A stretch of 64,000 bases of DNA from Nageia nagi. Taxonomy: Eukaryota; Pinophyta. Positions 48,240 through 60,431 of this stretch are shown here, in pieces (the first letter of the stretch is position 1; each line of letters starts with the position of its first letter). Below the pieces are notes generated by a model that ran no database searches, was not told the origin of the DNA, and was given only the letters and a program-made list of their open reading frames with translations. The stretch lies in NCBI GenBank assembly GCA_050084985.1, contig JBITNC010000001.1, forward strand, positions 176,824,001 through 176,888,000, given 5' to 3'. The translations under genes were made by a program, and so were the position numbers.

Positions 48240-48580
48240 GTGTTAGGAATTGTAAATAAGAATTCCTAGGAGTTATGTTATTTTATTAGATTACTTGGAA
48301 GTTATGTAAATAAGAATACCTAGGATTTATGTTATTTTCTTAGAGTTCCCAAGAGTTATGTAAATAAGAATACCCAAGAGTTATGTAAATAAGAATACCT
48401 AGGAGTTATGTTATTTTCTTAGAATGCCCAAGAGTTATGTAAATAAGAATACCTAGGAGTTATGTTATTTTCTTAGAGTACCTAGGATTTTTGCAAATAA
48501 TAATGTTGGGAGTTATATTTATTCCCTTATAGTGTCCAAAAATTATTGACACAAGTGCCTAGGAGTTGTATAAATTTAGA
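48240..48580 (+). repeat. ~55-bp and shorter tandem repeats in the 5' LTR
   Basis: Units built from GTTATGTAAATAAGAATACC and TAGGAGTTATGTTATTTTCT recur six or so times with partial units between. The matching block in the 3' LTR is at about 60600-60810 and has fewer units, which accounts for the 100-bp length difference between the LTRs. Confidence 0.8.
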
Positions 48581-48584
48581 TCCA

Positions 48585-48975
48585 AGACTTCAAACAGAGC
48601 CCACTACTTTTGAGTGATGACATCATAGTTTTTGATTAAAATTAGCGGGTATCAAAATAAGCAATGGTGGATGAAGATTTATGAAGACCTCAAATAGAGC
48701 CTACCAATTCTAAGTGATGATGTCTTAGTTTTTGATTGAATTCAGCAATTCCCAAAACAAGTAATGGCAAGTGAATATTTATGAAGACATCAAATAGAGC
48801 CTATCGATTCTAAGTGATGACATCATAATTTTTTATTAAAATCAATATGTCCCAAAACAAGTAATGGTAGTTGAAGATTTATGAAGACATTAAACAAAGT
48901 CCACCAATTTTGAGAGATGATGTCATAATTTTTGATTGAAATTAGTAGGTCTCAAAAGAGCTAGATCATCAACAA
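48585..48975 (+). repeat. Four ~100-bp tandem repeats in the 5' LTR
   Basis: Units start with AGACTTCAAACAGAGCC or AGACATCAAATAGAGCC at 48585, 48684, 48784 and 48884, each with GTGATGA-GTCATAG then TTTTTGATT. The 3' LTR has the same four units at 60841, 60940, 61040 and 61140, so the array predates insertion. Confidence 0.88.
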
Positions 48976-50040
48976 AGCCCAGACAAAGAAAATAGGAATC
49001 ACTAAGCAAAGGTAAGAGTAAAGGAATACCCAAGTCCATTTTATTTTTAATGGTTTGACCTCCAAGGCCCTATTAATGTGTCAACATAAACTCATTTCCA
49101 CATAAAAGTGGTAGTTTCTTATTGAATCAAGTTGACATAATGTTGGCAACTACCATTCCTCTGATTATTGACATCTATAGTAGAGATCATAAAGGTTGTA
49201 GAGAAGTAGATAGCAACTGACAGAGCATAGTACCAAATCATATTCATCAATTTACAAATAAATAATTATTGAGATAGCTATAGTGATATATTCAATAAGC
49301 TATAGGGCCAAAGAAGGAGCAATCAATGACATGTTAGAAGGATTGCAACTCTATGGACATGGCTGTTCAAAAATTTAAAATTCCTAGATAGTCATGTTGT
49401 TGGTACTTATTTACTATGTAATATAACACAATTGTAGTATTTATATAAATAGAACTATTTTAGTTGTTTCATTCAATGCTAGTAATTATGTATATTAATG
49501 GAACGCAACCACCCAAGAAGGGAGGAAGTTATATAAATAGTTAACTTTTAGAGATCAAAAAAGTTAAATATTCTAGCAAATTTACTTAAATCTATGAGAT
49601 ATATTCACATATGGTAATACAAAAAGATAATACTTTTTCCTCTTGTAAAAAAGTTGCTATTTATTGCTTTTATGGATGTTATGTGTGAAATATTTTCTTC
49701 AAATTATGGTTATGTATTGTGATTGTGAGACCCAAAGTGTGAGATAGCTTACTATTCTAGATCTTGGCCATGGATTGCTACATGTGTTGCAATGTTTGAG
49801 TTGTATATTTATTATTTTAGTTCTTTTTATTTTCTTATCTCTTTCTTATAACTCTTTATCCTTTTATTTCTTTCCTATTACTTTTGACCTTAAATATAGA
49901 TAAGAATTGATTGGAGATTAAGTAGAAAATTAACACGAGCATATCCCCACCACTTTTTGCTCTTTCAAGGAACCTACCATTATGGAAAATGAAGAACATG
50001 ACCAGAATAACCCTTTGAGGTTATGCTATATCGATCTATA

Positions 50041-51240
50041 GTAGTCAATTCCATTTTTAGCATGCTCGATGGGACATGAGCTAAATTCCATATTCAACAA
50101 GCATAGTTAGGCTTGATAGCCTTATCTAATGGGATATCAATTAAATCCTTGAAGATTATAAGGCTATTTTAACCTTATTAGTGACTCTATTGTTAACCAA
50201 TTAATGTTTTGAACCCTAGTGCCTCCAAAATGTAGACTAATTAGAAGTAGTGCCAGAAATTCCCTTAGATAGCCTAGATTTCAAGAGCTATCAGTTCCTC
50301 ATAAGAGGACTAGGAAAAAGATTTCTCAGGTTGCATATCCTTTGGTCCCTTTAAGGGTAATCCCAATATCAATTGTATTTGACTCAGTCTCTAAAATTCC
50401 TTCATCTCCTACCTATTCTCCAAGTATGGTTCAACTAGTAGATTTTTTTACCTAGAATAATAGTCATCCTTTGGTTGTTGCTGCTAATTCACCTCCTATA
50501 CATCAAGAAACTTTCAAAGTTTTGCCTAAGTATGATGGCTCTAAAAATATGCCTATTGAACATTATCAAGATTTATCTTTGTTGGCTTTAAGCTTTGATA
50601 TTACTGATGAAACCATAATGACTAGGTTACTATCATAATCTTTTGAAGGCAAAGTAGTTGAGTGGTTCAGACCTCTTAACCCCTAATCTATAAATTCATG
50701 GGGAGAGTTATGGCAATCTTTAATTAAAATATTTTCTATATATGGTGATTATAGCATGTTCCTTATCCTCATAACATATATCAAAAATATCTTCATGAAT
50801 CTATTAGTGATTTCAATATTAGATTTGAAAGAACATGGAAGTCCATACCAACAAGGATTAGACCAACAAATACATAAGCTCTGGTGTATTATAGGAAATA
50901 TTTTCTTCCTAACCTCTATATGCTTATTTTTATATCAAGATATACATTCCCACACATTTATGAAATAGAAAAAATCATAGAACATACCCTGGTGTCCTCT
51001 GGTAAAATTCAACCTAGGATAATCATGCCTTTTATTTTTGAATTTACCTCCTAAATAGCCTCCATAAATAGGTCACCTTAGATTTCTAGCCTTACCACCT
51101 CCTCCCAAATATATTTTCCAAAACCAATTACTAGCATTACTCACTCTTGCATCCATAAGTACTAGTACTAAACCTAAATCTCAAGAAGAGGAAAGAATAA
51201 GGCAATTGGAGGTAAGTATCAGAAATCTAACTAATGAGCT
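50041..51240 (+). pseudogene. Tat-like gag remnant
   Basis: Plus frame from about 50380: SVSKIPSSPTYSPSMVQLVD, ETFKVLPKYDGSKNMPIEHY, FEGKVVEWFRPLNP, SWGELWQSLIKIF, which has the plant gag capsid layout. A frameshift near 50755 and several stops (Gln or Trp sites) break it. 50041-50380 is leader without clear features. Confidence 0.7.
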
Positions 51241-51469
51241 CACTCTACAAGAAAGGTAGAATCATGGTTTTAATTATAGAAGATACAATAATTAGTATCA
51301 ACTAAGATTTTAGCTCAATTTCAACCAGCTAGAATAGATAAATCCTCTCAAAATAATTGAAAATGATATTATGACTAGTTCTATAGATAGTATTACTTTG
51401 AGCATTATATAATAGTGTCCACCATGTTTAGCTCCTTATTTTTTAAATTCATATGTGGTGTATTAATAT

Positions 51470-52480
51470 TAGTATTTGGGCTTACATTTTGATAATATGG
51501 TGGAACTTTCTTCAGATCCTACTATTGATCTTACAATAGTAAAGTTTTAGCTTCCTAGATATGCTAGAGAACAAGCAAATTATATTCAAACTAGAGCAAC
51601 TTCTTCAATAGTTCCACAACAACCTCAAGCCACTTAGCAATATCTAGCATCCACTCAAATACAACCTAAACCTAAGAAAGCTAAGGCTCCTTTAGTTTAT
51701 CCTTATAACCAACAACATCAAGTTCCATCAAATCTAGGTACTAATGCCCTAGTTGAAACAAAAGCCACTATAATTTTAAAAGAAGTCCCCAAGAAGGAAA
51801 GACCCAGTACATTGAGATATCTTTTCATTATTGATTATCATAAAGAAAAATCTACTCAAAATTTTAGAACACATCAAAAAGTGTATCCAAGTAAGTTCAT
51901 CCCATATGCTCCATACAATATTGTGGAAGAATTAAAAAAAACTCCTTCTAGGATGACCATATTTGATGCATTAAAGATACCAGGTCAATTAGATCTTTTG
52001 CAAGAAGCTTTGAAGTTAATAAATAGTAAAAAAAGAGAAAATGAAGAGAATACTATCTATGCAATGTTAGAAGATGTCTCTCTAGCTCCAATAGGTATAA
52101 CAAGACCCCCAACTTTCTATTTATCTCTTAGACTAGAAGGGTGGGTAGTGAACAATTGTATGATTAATATAAGAGATGCAATAACTGTGATCCCTAAAGT
52201 TGTTGTAGATGAAATGAAGCTATATATTACAAGATATATTGATGGTGTCATACAATTAGATTCTTCCTTAGTGGATGTAGTTGGTAGTGTTAAAGGAATT
52301 CAAATAACATTGAATGCTTTCCCTGATATTCATATTGCCCAAGATAGTATTGTAGTTGATCTTCCACCTTTATTCAAAATATGTCTTTACAAAGAATTTA
52401 CTACTAAATTGGAAGGATACCTAGCTTTATATTATAGTCACCTTCTTCTTCCTTTCCAAAATAAATAAGTAAAAATTTTA
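51470..52480 (+). pseudogene. Tat-like protease region remnant
   Basis: After a Pro/Gln-rich linker (51600-51790), the 218-codon frame at 51812-52468 carries a helix-rich part (NIVEELKKTPSRMTIFDALK, EENTIYAMLEDVSLAPIG) and then a retropepsin-like fold: PTFYLSLRLEGWVVNNCMIN, VDVVGSVKGIQITLNAFPDI, IVVDLPPLFKICLYKEFTTK. In related elements NCMLDSGASANVMP stands where this copy has NCMINIRDAITVIP, so the catalytic Asp-Ser-Gly is gone. The family assignment rests on the pattern around that site. Confidence 0.75.
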
Positions 52481-52720
52481 AATAAAGGCACTAAAATTAT
52501 CCATCTTAAAAGGATCATTGAACAAAACTGTATGAATGATCCACAACCAGTGGAAATATTTGAAAGTGACACACTAAGTGAATCACTACTAACAACTAAA
52601 GTTCTTTTAGTAAATGATCTAAATTACCAGGTAAAAGATGTTAGTATGGAAAATTATTACTTATATGAGAAAACTTAGCCAATCTTAGTCACTACTGATA
52701 AAGAACATGAGATATGAATA

Positions 52721-53110
52721 ATGTATTTTGATGGTTCTAGATGTAGATATAGATGTGGAGCTAGAGTGATGTTCAAATCTCTTAAAGGAAATACCAAAAG
52801 ATTCTCCTTCTGATTCACATGGAATTATACAAATAATACTATTGAGTATGAAGCACTTTGTTTAAAGTTATGTAAAGTAATTAGTATAGGCATCAGATGC
52901 TTGATTATCCATGGTGATTCAAAATTAGTCATTAATTAGGTTAAAAATCATATTAGTGCAAAACATCATTATTTGAAGAACTACAAGAATAGAGTGTAGG
53001 ATTTATTAGAGTCATTCTTGGCTATAAATTTTATATCTATTCCTAGAAGGCACAACCAAATAGCTGATGCACTAGCTAGAAGAGGGGCATGTTATAATCC
53101 TACTCATTAT
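52721..53110 (+). pseudogene. Extra (plant/archaeal-type) RNase H domain upstream of reverse transcriptase
   Basis: One plus frame reads MYFDGSRCRYRCGARVMFKS, NTIEYEALCLKLCKV, CLIIHGDSKLVIN and RRHNQIADALARRGACYN. All four catalytic acids are present in one frame: Asp 52730, Glu 52844, Asp 52916, Asp 53066. This is a type I RNase H like the extra domain of Tat-group Ty3 elements. Unusually it lies between protease and reverse transcriptase. Three in-frame stops (for example near 52812, 52937 and 52998) sit at Trp or Gln positions. Confidence 0.85.
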
Positions 53111-54300
53111 AAAAGAGGAGCTCTTGGAGTCAAAGTTTAATGTAGGCCTTCAGTACCTGATGCTACAAACTTCTAGTAAGTATTTGACTTCAATGAGCAT
53201 ATTGTGAACTTCTTCATGGATAAAGTAGTGGTTCACACTTTTGGTATTCAGGAAATTCTTGATTATTTTCAAGAATTATATATCATTCAAGTTAGAAACA
53301 ATGTTATACCAAAAGGATTACTCTCTTTTGAAAGACTATTTGATTCAAAAGATGTCCTAAAGGCTAAGTCTTCAGCCATCCTAAAGGAGAATTATGTTGA
53401 GTTGGAAGTAGAACCTGAGAAGTATATAAAAGTTGGTTTAGAGTGTTCTAATGTAGAAAAGACTATTATGTCTCAAATTTATCATAAGTTTTTCCAAGTA
53501 ATTTCTTGAAATTATTATGACTTAAGACATATGACAAAAATGTCATCCAACACACAAGTGAGCTTGAACTAGATATCAATTCATACAGGCAAAAATAAAG
53601 ACTAGTCAACCCAAAAATAGAGGAAGTTATGAAATAAGAGTTAATCAAGCTTCTTGATTCAAAAATTATTTATCCTATCAAGCATTCTTCTTGGGTTGCA
53701 AATCTATTTACTATTAGAAAGAAAAGGGAAGAAATTAGAATCTGTGTTGATTTTAGAAATTTGAATAAAGTGTCTCTTAAAGATAATTATCCTCTCCCTC
53801 CTATGGAGCAAATCTTGCATACAATAGTCAAAGCTTGCTATTTTTCAATTATTGATGGTTACTCAAGATTTAACCAGATTTGGATGAAAGATCAAGATTA
53901 ATTCAAAACTACATTTACAACTAAATGGGGGACATTTGCTTTTCAAACAATGCCATTTGGTCTTTCTAATGTAGGAGCTACATTTCAAATAGCCATGGAT
54001 CATGCATTTGGTGAACTAATAAATAAGATTATACTGATCTATCTAGATGATATCATAGTCTTCTCTAGAAGTAGAAATGATCACCTAGAACACCTAAGAG
54101 AGTCCTTTGAAAGATGCATGAAATTTGGCATTTCAATAAATCTAAAAAAAATCAATTTTTATCATCAACCAAGGAAAATTACTTGGACACATTATCTCAA
54201 AAGAGGGACTAGCAATTGATCTAGATAGAGTAAAAGCTATTGAAGCATTTCCACTTCCCCCCAATAAGAAGGCCTTATATTAATTCCTTGGTCAAATCAA
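53111..54300 (+). pseudogene. Tat-like reverse transcriptase
   Basis: The linker at 53204-53509 (FNEHIVNFFMDKVVVHTFGI; LLSFERLFDSKD) leads into the polymerase after a frame break: VANLFTIRKKREEIRICVDF, RNLNKVSLKDNYPLPPMEQI, FSIIDGYSRFNQIWMKDQD, TTKWGTFAFQTMPFGLSNVG, and LIYLDDIIVFSRS with YLDD at 54040-54051. The thumb continues as KFGISINLKKINF and, after a frameshift at about 54170, LLGHIISKEGLAIDLDRVKA. The catalytic box is intact but the frame is not. Confidence 0.9.
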
Positions 54301-54870
54301 TTTAATTAGAAAATTCATCAATAATTTTTTAAAGATTATATCCCTAATCACTTCAATGCTAAATAAAGATGTGTTTTCTTGGTCATATGAAGCAAAAGTA
54401 GCCTTCAAAGAAATAAAAAAGGCTATAATAGAAGCTTTCATGCTTAAAAATCCTAATATGGCAAAATATTTCATCATGTATGTACATGGAGTAGATAGGA
54501 GCATTGCTGCAATCCTAGCATAAAAGGATGACAACAATGAAGAACATCTAATTACCTTTCATAGTCAAACACTACATCAATACTAGCAAAGGTACTCATT
54601 TATTAAAAAATAAGTGTTTTCCATAATGAAGGGGCTTAAAAAATTTAAGCATTATGTATCCCATAATAGAATCCTTATATTTACTATCCATGTAGATGTA
54701 AGAAATTATATTATACAAGGAGATCTAGGTGAAGGAAAGGCTAATTGGATTACTAAAATAATGGAATATGATATAGAAATTAAGCCAACCAAGCTAATAA
54801 GAGGTAGGGCTCTCTATGAAAATATATCTAAAGATATACATATGATCACTCTTATGGAGGATGAATAGCA
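54300..54870 (+). pseudogene. Tat-like retroviral-type RNase H, degenerate
   Basis: Plus frames read VFSWSYEAKVAFKEIKKAII, AKYFIMYVHGVDRSIAAIL, ITFHSQTLHQY, VFSIMKGLKKFKHYVSHNRI, ANWITKIMEYDIEIKPTKLI. The layout is that of the RNase H that normally follows Ty3 reverse transcriptase, but the usual first catalytic Asp is not in place (YVHGVD). This fits the idea that the extra upstream domain took over the catalytic job. Confidence 0.75.
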
Positions 54871-56109
54871 ACTCAATCAAGAGAATGATTGGATTAAACA
54901 AATCATGATTTATTTCCAAACTAGTAGGTGCCCTGAAGCTTTGGATAGATTTCAAAGAAGGAGATTCAAGTTGCATTCCCTCAAGTTTATCATGATAGAT
55001 GACCATATATACATAAATATTTTTTACTAAGATGTGTGACTCAAGATGAATCTCATAGAATATTACATGAATTTCATTACAGATTCTCTGATAGGCATTA
55101 TAGTGGACCAAATATAGTAGCAAAAATATTACAAGCTAGATACTATTGGCCCACTATATTTCAAGATTCATTCAAGATTACCCAAGAATGTGATAAGTGC
55201 AACAGATTTATGGGAAAGAGAAGATAAGCTACAATGCCTCTCAAACTTGTGGTAGTCAAAGAACCCTTTCAACAATGGGGTATGGACTTCATTGGTGATA
55301 TAAAACCAAATTCCTCAGTAGTCCATGAGTTTATTTTGACTACAACAGATTACTTTAATAGATGGTTAGAGGTTATGCCATGTAAAAATATAGATCAAGA
55401 AGCAGTGATAGAAATGATTAAAAGGATAATCACTTGCTTTGAAATCCTATAAACTATTATGTTAGATAATGGTCTAGCATTTATTAGAGGTAATTTATCA
55501 AGCTTTGTAGCTCAGTATGGAGTGTACTAGTTGTTGTCTTCAAACTATTACCCATAAGGTAATGGATTAGCTGAATCAACTAACAAAAATATAACCCATA
55601 TCATTAAGAGAACAATTGAAAATAATCCCAAATAATGGAATACATAATTAAACTTTACATTATAGGAAGATAAGATCAATATGAAATTAGTTACCAACAT
55701 GGAGTTGCCAATACACTAGGAGTTACCAACATTGAAAATCTTACAAGAAATGGAGGACCATCACTTTAAGCCACTCTAATCTAGATATAGTTAGATCCTA
55801 AAATTAGAGGAAGAATAGAACAAAGCATATGAGTCATTCAAGCATTGCTATCACATTGTTAAGAAGTGGTTTGATAAGGAAAAGTCTTCTCAAGTGAAGT
55901 TCAAACTAGGTAATATTGTCCTCAAATGGGATGGGAAAAGACCAAAGCTTGAAATACACCAAAAATTTGATTCTCTTTGGAGCAAAACTTACATCATCAC
56001 TCAAGCCATGTAAAGTAATGCATTCAAGTTACAAGATGTTACTAGGTCCCAAGAATTACCTATTCTCATCAATAGAATTTATTTGAAACATTACAGGGTG
56101 ATGAGATGA
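54870..56109 (+). pseudogene. Tat-like integrase
   Basis: Zinc region at 55036-55227: SHRILHEFHYRFSDRHYSGP, ARYYWPTIFQDSF, CDKCNRFMG. Core from 55234: FQQWGMDFIGDIKPNSS (first Asp), TTTDYFNRWLEVMPCKN, MLDNGLAFIRGNL (second Asp), NGLAESTNKNITHIIK (Glu). The C-terminal part ends with LINRIYLKHYRVMR and a stop at about 56107-56109. Multiple stops; dead. Confidence 0.88.
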
Positions 56110-56600
56110 GCTTGTAGTGCCCAAAAAGCAATGTATATGGTAAATAGTTTTAAAAAAATTGTATATATATAAAAAAAGGGGGGAATTGTACATCTTTTAC
56201 ATAGTTCTCAAAAAGTAGGTAGCCATTAATGATCAACTTTAATTTAGCTTTATCAAGAGTTAATGTCAGTGTACTGCTCAGCTTTCAACTAAATAAGGTA
56301 GCATTTAAGGAAATATTTTCTTGAATTTCACAAACCATCATACAAGTACCACAAATTAAGTCTAGTGTGCTTTGAAACTACTTATCTAGCTTATGCTAGC
56401 TCAATCCGTACAATGCATGGGTCTCAAGATCCTCAACTAGTAATTACTATTAATGGAAATCTTATCAACCTTGGATGAATAAAATTCCTCCCATACCCTC
56501 TAGTTCAACACTTAGCTAATGTCAAGCACATAAGTTTTTAGAGCAATTAGAACTTATAGATTTTAGAGCTAAATTGAGTCAAGAGATAGAAAAGTTGTAG
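56110..56600 (+). other. Spacer between integrase and the extra ORF
   Basis: A purine-rich AAAAAAAGGGGGGAA run is at 56171-56185, which looks like an internal polypurine tract. Otherwise no gene is visible. Confidence 0.5.
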
Positions 56601-59600
56601 GACCTTGCATAGCCTAGATTACCATTTTCAAATGATAACTAGAGGTTCAAAGAAGGGTGTTGATATCATGGCAACTTCTCAATCATCTTCTATATCTAAA
56701 ATAGATGAACTTGATGCTAACCTTCTAACCATGCAAGAAGAATATCTTGAGAATGCCCTAGGAATAAATTGGATTGAGATGTTGGTGATTAGTAAAATGG
56801 AAACATGGAGAGTTGACCCTAGTTGCATTCTTTTACAGCATAAGACACTTGAGGTGACTACAAAGGGGAAGTCACTTGCTCATTCAAAAAGGAATGTCAT
56901 GATTTACCAAGGCTTGGCTTATTATGTGCCCTATGAGTCATTTACTTGCCTTGAGATATTATATTTCTTAGCACATAGACATCACTAGAAAGGTTACCAA
57001 ATAGGAATGTTTAAGAATCCATAAGTGGGAGATGCATTAGAGCCAATGTTTGAAGTAGTATTAGATTACTCTCTTGATACCATCATCCAAGCATTTGCTA
57101 TTCCAATAGACTAGACTTTTAATGTTAAGAAATAAATTGATTTAAAAAAGGAAAAGGATGACTTCTATTTTAATCAAGATGAAATGTTGAGTTGGATTAG
57201 TGGAATATATCAAGATAGTAGGAATGCCAAACTCTTGGCAAGCTATCAGATAGCCTTGTTTGAAAGAAAAAAGGATAGAGAAGTGTTACAAGCACTGGCA
57301 ATTATCCTAGGAAAGAAAACTTAGATTGAAGCAAATGAAGCCATGGTACATATGGCTTATAATATTATAAAAGCTCATGTCTACTATGAATTCTTGATTT
57401 TCATTACTAATGAAATAAATAGATGTCTATTCAAAATTGAGAAGTTAGACTTTAGATACTCTTCATATCTTTGATGGTGTTGCACCCATTAAAATCTTGA
57501 CAAACTTATAGAGGCATGGCTGCTAGTTCAACCAATGAATTCTAGTGCTACACTAGTACCAATCAACTTGATGGCACTATTTTTGAGTAAGTTACATGGA
57601 TCCTACTACAATTTTATGGATACGTTCTATGCAATAGTAGTACAAATATTGATCAAAAAACTCCCTAACAGATTGCATAAAAACATAATGAGGGAGCTAC
57701 AAGGAGGAAATAAAATTAGTGATTGGTACTTAAGAAGATGGACTATAATAATTAGGTATGGGTATTTTGAGAGAACTTTTTTATTACCCAAGTATGTAAC
57801 CCCCCAGCTATATTCAATAGAAATGGGAAGGCAAATTTGTGCTATAGAGAGAAAATATGGGTCTAGGGGTAATTTTAAATATATTATAGATATATCAGCT
57901 TCTACTAAAATTTTTACTCTTTTAGAAATAAGATGTAAAGACAGTATAGCTGAATTCATTGTATAGAATTTTAAATTAGATATGGTGGAAGCTCTATGGA
58001 TGTATGACCCTTCAGTAGAAATGACCCAAGTAATAAGGTCAAGCAAAAAATATCCAACTTTTGTCCATGATAATAGGCCTCATAGAATATTTTGTAAATA
58101 AAACTGATCAAGAAGTAGAAATGTATCCTCATTGGGAGTTTACACCCCCGAATAAGGCTTGGATGGCCCTTGAGGGAATAAATAAGTATAAAAACTAGGA
58201 AACTAAGCAACAAGATATTTTCTTCAACCTAGAAGTCCTCACCTAGTTAGCAAAATCTTGAGTGGGGTCCCAATACAATTCATTATTTTACAAAATTTAG
58301 ATTTGAGAGTGCAACAAAAATTCACCACATAAAGAGTGAATTATTTGAAAAATTCAAATGTGACAAGTATTGGGAGGCTAAATATGTCAAAGATCCTTTG
58401 ATAGAGTTGGGATAGCCCCTTCATCCTCATTTTCAAGGAAAATATGCTACAGGAGTAAGCCTAGTATAGGTAGGACAACCATCCAGCATGGTTGAGGTAC
58501 CAAGGAAGGGAGAGCCTTATATAAAGAAGAAAATAAAAATAAAAACCCTTGCTCAAAAATAACAAATCCTAGAGAAAGAAAAGGAGCTTGTAAAAAATCC
58601 CTACACCACTACAATAAGGTCATAATCACAAATGATTGTACCTTCACCTTCAGAGGCTATAGGAGAAATTCTAAAGGTGGTGGCAAAGAGGGTGAAAATT
58701 TTTGATACAAAAGGTGGTGGTGCTACATAAGGAGCCTAGATGCAAGAACAAACCCTAAAAAAGGATCAAACCCAAATTCAATGAGGTAGGGGAAGCATAC
58801 TTAGAGCCAGTAGATCTGTAGCAACTACACCTAGAGGAGGACTAGTAGATGATGATGATGAATCTAGAAAACAGAAAGACACTAGCTTAATGGATAAAGC
58901 TAAGGATGAAGATAAGATCATGGAAGAGGTAAAGCAAGAAATAGAAGTTCAAGACCTAACACCTTCCTAGTAGTCACAACCTACCCAATAAGTTGAGACA
59001 TCTACTTCAGGTGGAATTACTACTCCCCATTATTTGATTCCTATAGCCTCATAAGAGGAAATAAAATCAATTTTTTCTACACAAATTGTAGAGCCCATTG
59101 ATTGGAAAACTTTTGTTAATAAGTCTCTTATGCTTCCTAACTAGCAGTTGAGAATTTTGAGAAAGGTAATAGAAATGGGAGATATTAAAATAGCATAGAT
59201 GTCTTTCAAAGAAGGGCAATTGGATATTATTCCCATAGTTATAATAGATGTAAATATGTAAAATGCATCGGCAATTGACCAATCAATATTCTTGGTAAAT
59301 ACTTCAATGGTAGTTGGCAAAAGTCTTCAAGCAATGGAGACTAAGATAGAAAAATTGAATAAGAAAATAGATTAGTATAAGAAAGAATACTCCCTTAAAG
59401 ACAAAATAGTAGCTAGGTTATAGAATAAAAACAAAGACTTGATTGCAAAGTTTGACAAGTAGAAGTCAGAGTTTGATAAGAGCATAATAGTAACAAAAGC
59501 TAAGCTAGATGTTGCAAATTAAACAATACAAATCTTAAAGCTTAGGTTGTAGTCATTGATGCTCAAAAGGTCAAGCAGGTTGAGGCCAAGCTACAAACTA

Positions 59601-60425
59601 TCATTGTAACAAATAAAGTTTTATTTTATGACAATGCAAAGTTATTATTGCTCATAAAGAATTTTAGAAAATCCTTGGTGGAGCAAGTTAGAGATATAAT
59701 GATAACATTATTACACTTGCAACTGGTAAAGGAAGAAATAATACAGATAATCAAAGAGTTCCATATTCAAACTACTCTACATAAGCTAGCTTTGGATACA
59801 CCTAAGAAAGTTTTAGAAATAATGCAAGCCTATTTGAGGGTCTTGAGTGAAAAGGACATAGCAACAATCTCTCCCAAACTAATATAATTGTATCAAAGGA
59901 GGATCTAAGATATTTGTGAACTCCAAAATTTGGTGTTTTACATGGATATTAATAAGAATTAGCTCACAACAAAGCTAGGATTCATTAACAAATTCTTTAA
60001 TTATTTGATTGAGATGAAGCCTCCTAAATTATAGGAAGAACAAAATGTACAGGGTAGTGCTACCAGTTGGGTAGCCAATACCACACAATTTTTTGAACAA
60101 TCCTTTTTTGAGAAGCAAATCTCAGACTTATAGCAAATAAATGAGTTGGCTCAAGAAGAAATTACAAGATTTTTGCATGTTGGAAGGCTAGATAATGTTT
60201 TAACAAGGTTTAAAGTAGATACAATGAATATTAAGACATCCCCTATCTTATTATAGATTGATTATATATATCTCAATGATCTAAATAAAAAGATGCAACC
60301 ATTCCTCCTAGTAGAGCTAATTACAGGAGCTAAGTCCTCTACCAAGTCTACATCTGGACAAGTTACTAGAAGTAGCAAGTAGAGGGTTCTATTCTCTAGT
60401 AGGCAAAGACCCCAAGGAGCTACCA
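56600..60425 (+). pseudogene. Large extra ORF of the Tat-like element, function unknown
   Basis: About 3.8 kb of plus-strand coding relic between integrase and 3' LTR. The N-terminal part (56605-58100) reads NALGINWIEMLVISKMETWR, SKRNVMIYQGLAYYVPYESF, NQDEMLSWISGIYQDSRNAK, ELQGGNKISDWYLRRW, with open frames at 56605-56988 and 57535-57966. A low-complexity basic/acidic middle (58500-59050) follows, then a region with coiled-coil-like heptads (59330-59500) and a C-terminal part (59648-60420) ending RSSRQRPQGATRR-like. Stops are mostly TAG or TAA where Gln fits. I do not recognise any domain. Plant Tat and Athila elements are known to carry extra ORFs, but homology to those was not established. 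Confidence 0.65.
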
Positions 60426-60431
60426 GAAGAT

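Larger units (their letters stand above)
48069..50040 (+). repeat. 5' LTR of the Tat-like element (1,972 bp)
   Basis: Aligns along its length with 60432-62303. Its outer ends read TA...TA where the 3' LTR has TG...CA, both explained by single transitions. It contains two blocks of tandem repeats. No convincing primer site is visible after 50040, so that site is decayed or uses an unusual tRNA. Confidence 0.88.

Noticed and set aside
56171-56185. Purine run considered as the 3' end polypurine tract of the Tat-like element
   Set aside because: The 3' LTR begins 4.2 kb further on at 60432; at most this is an internal tract.
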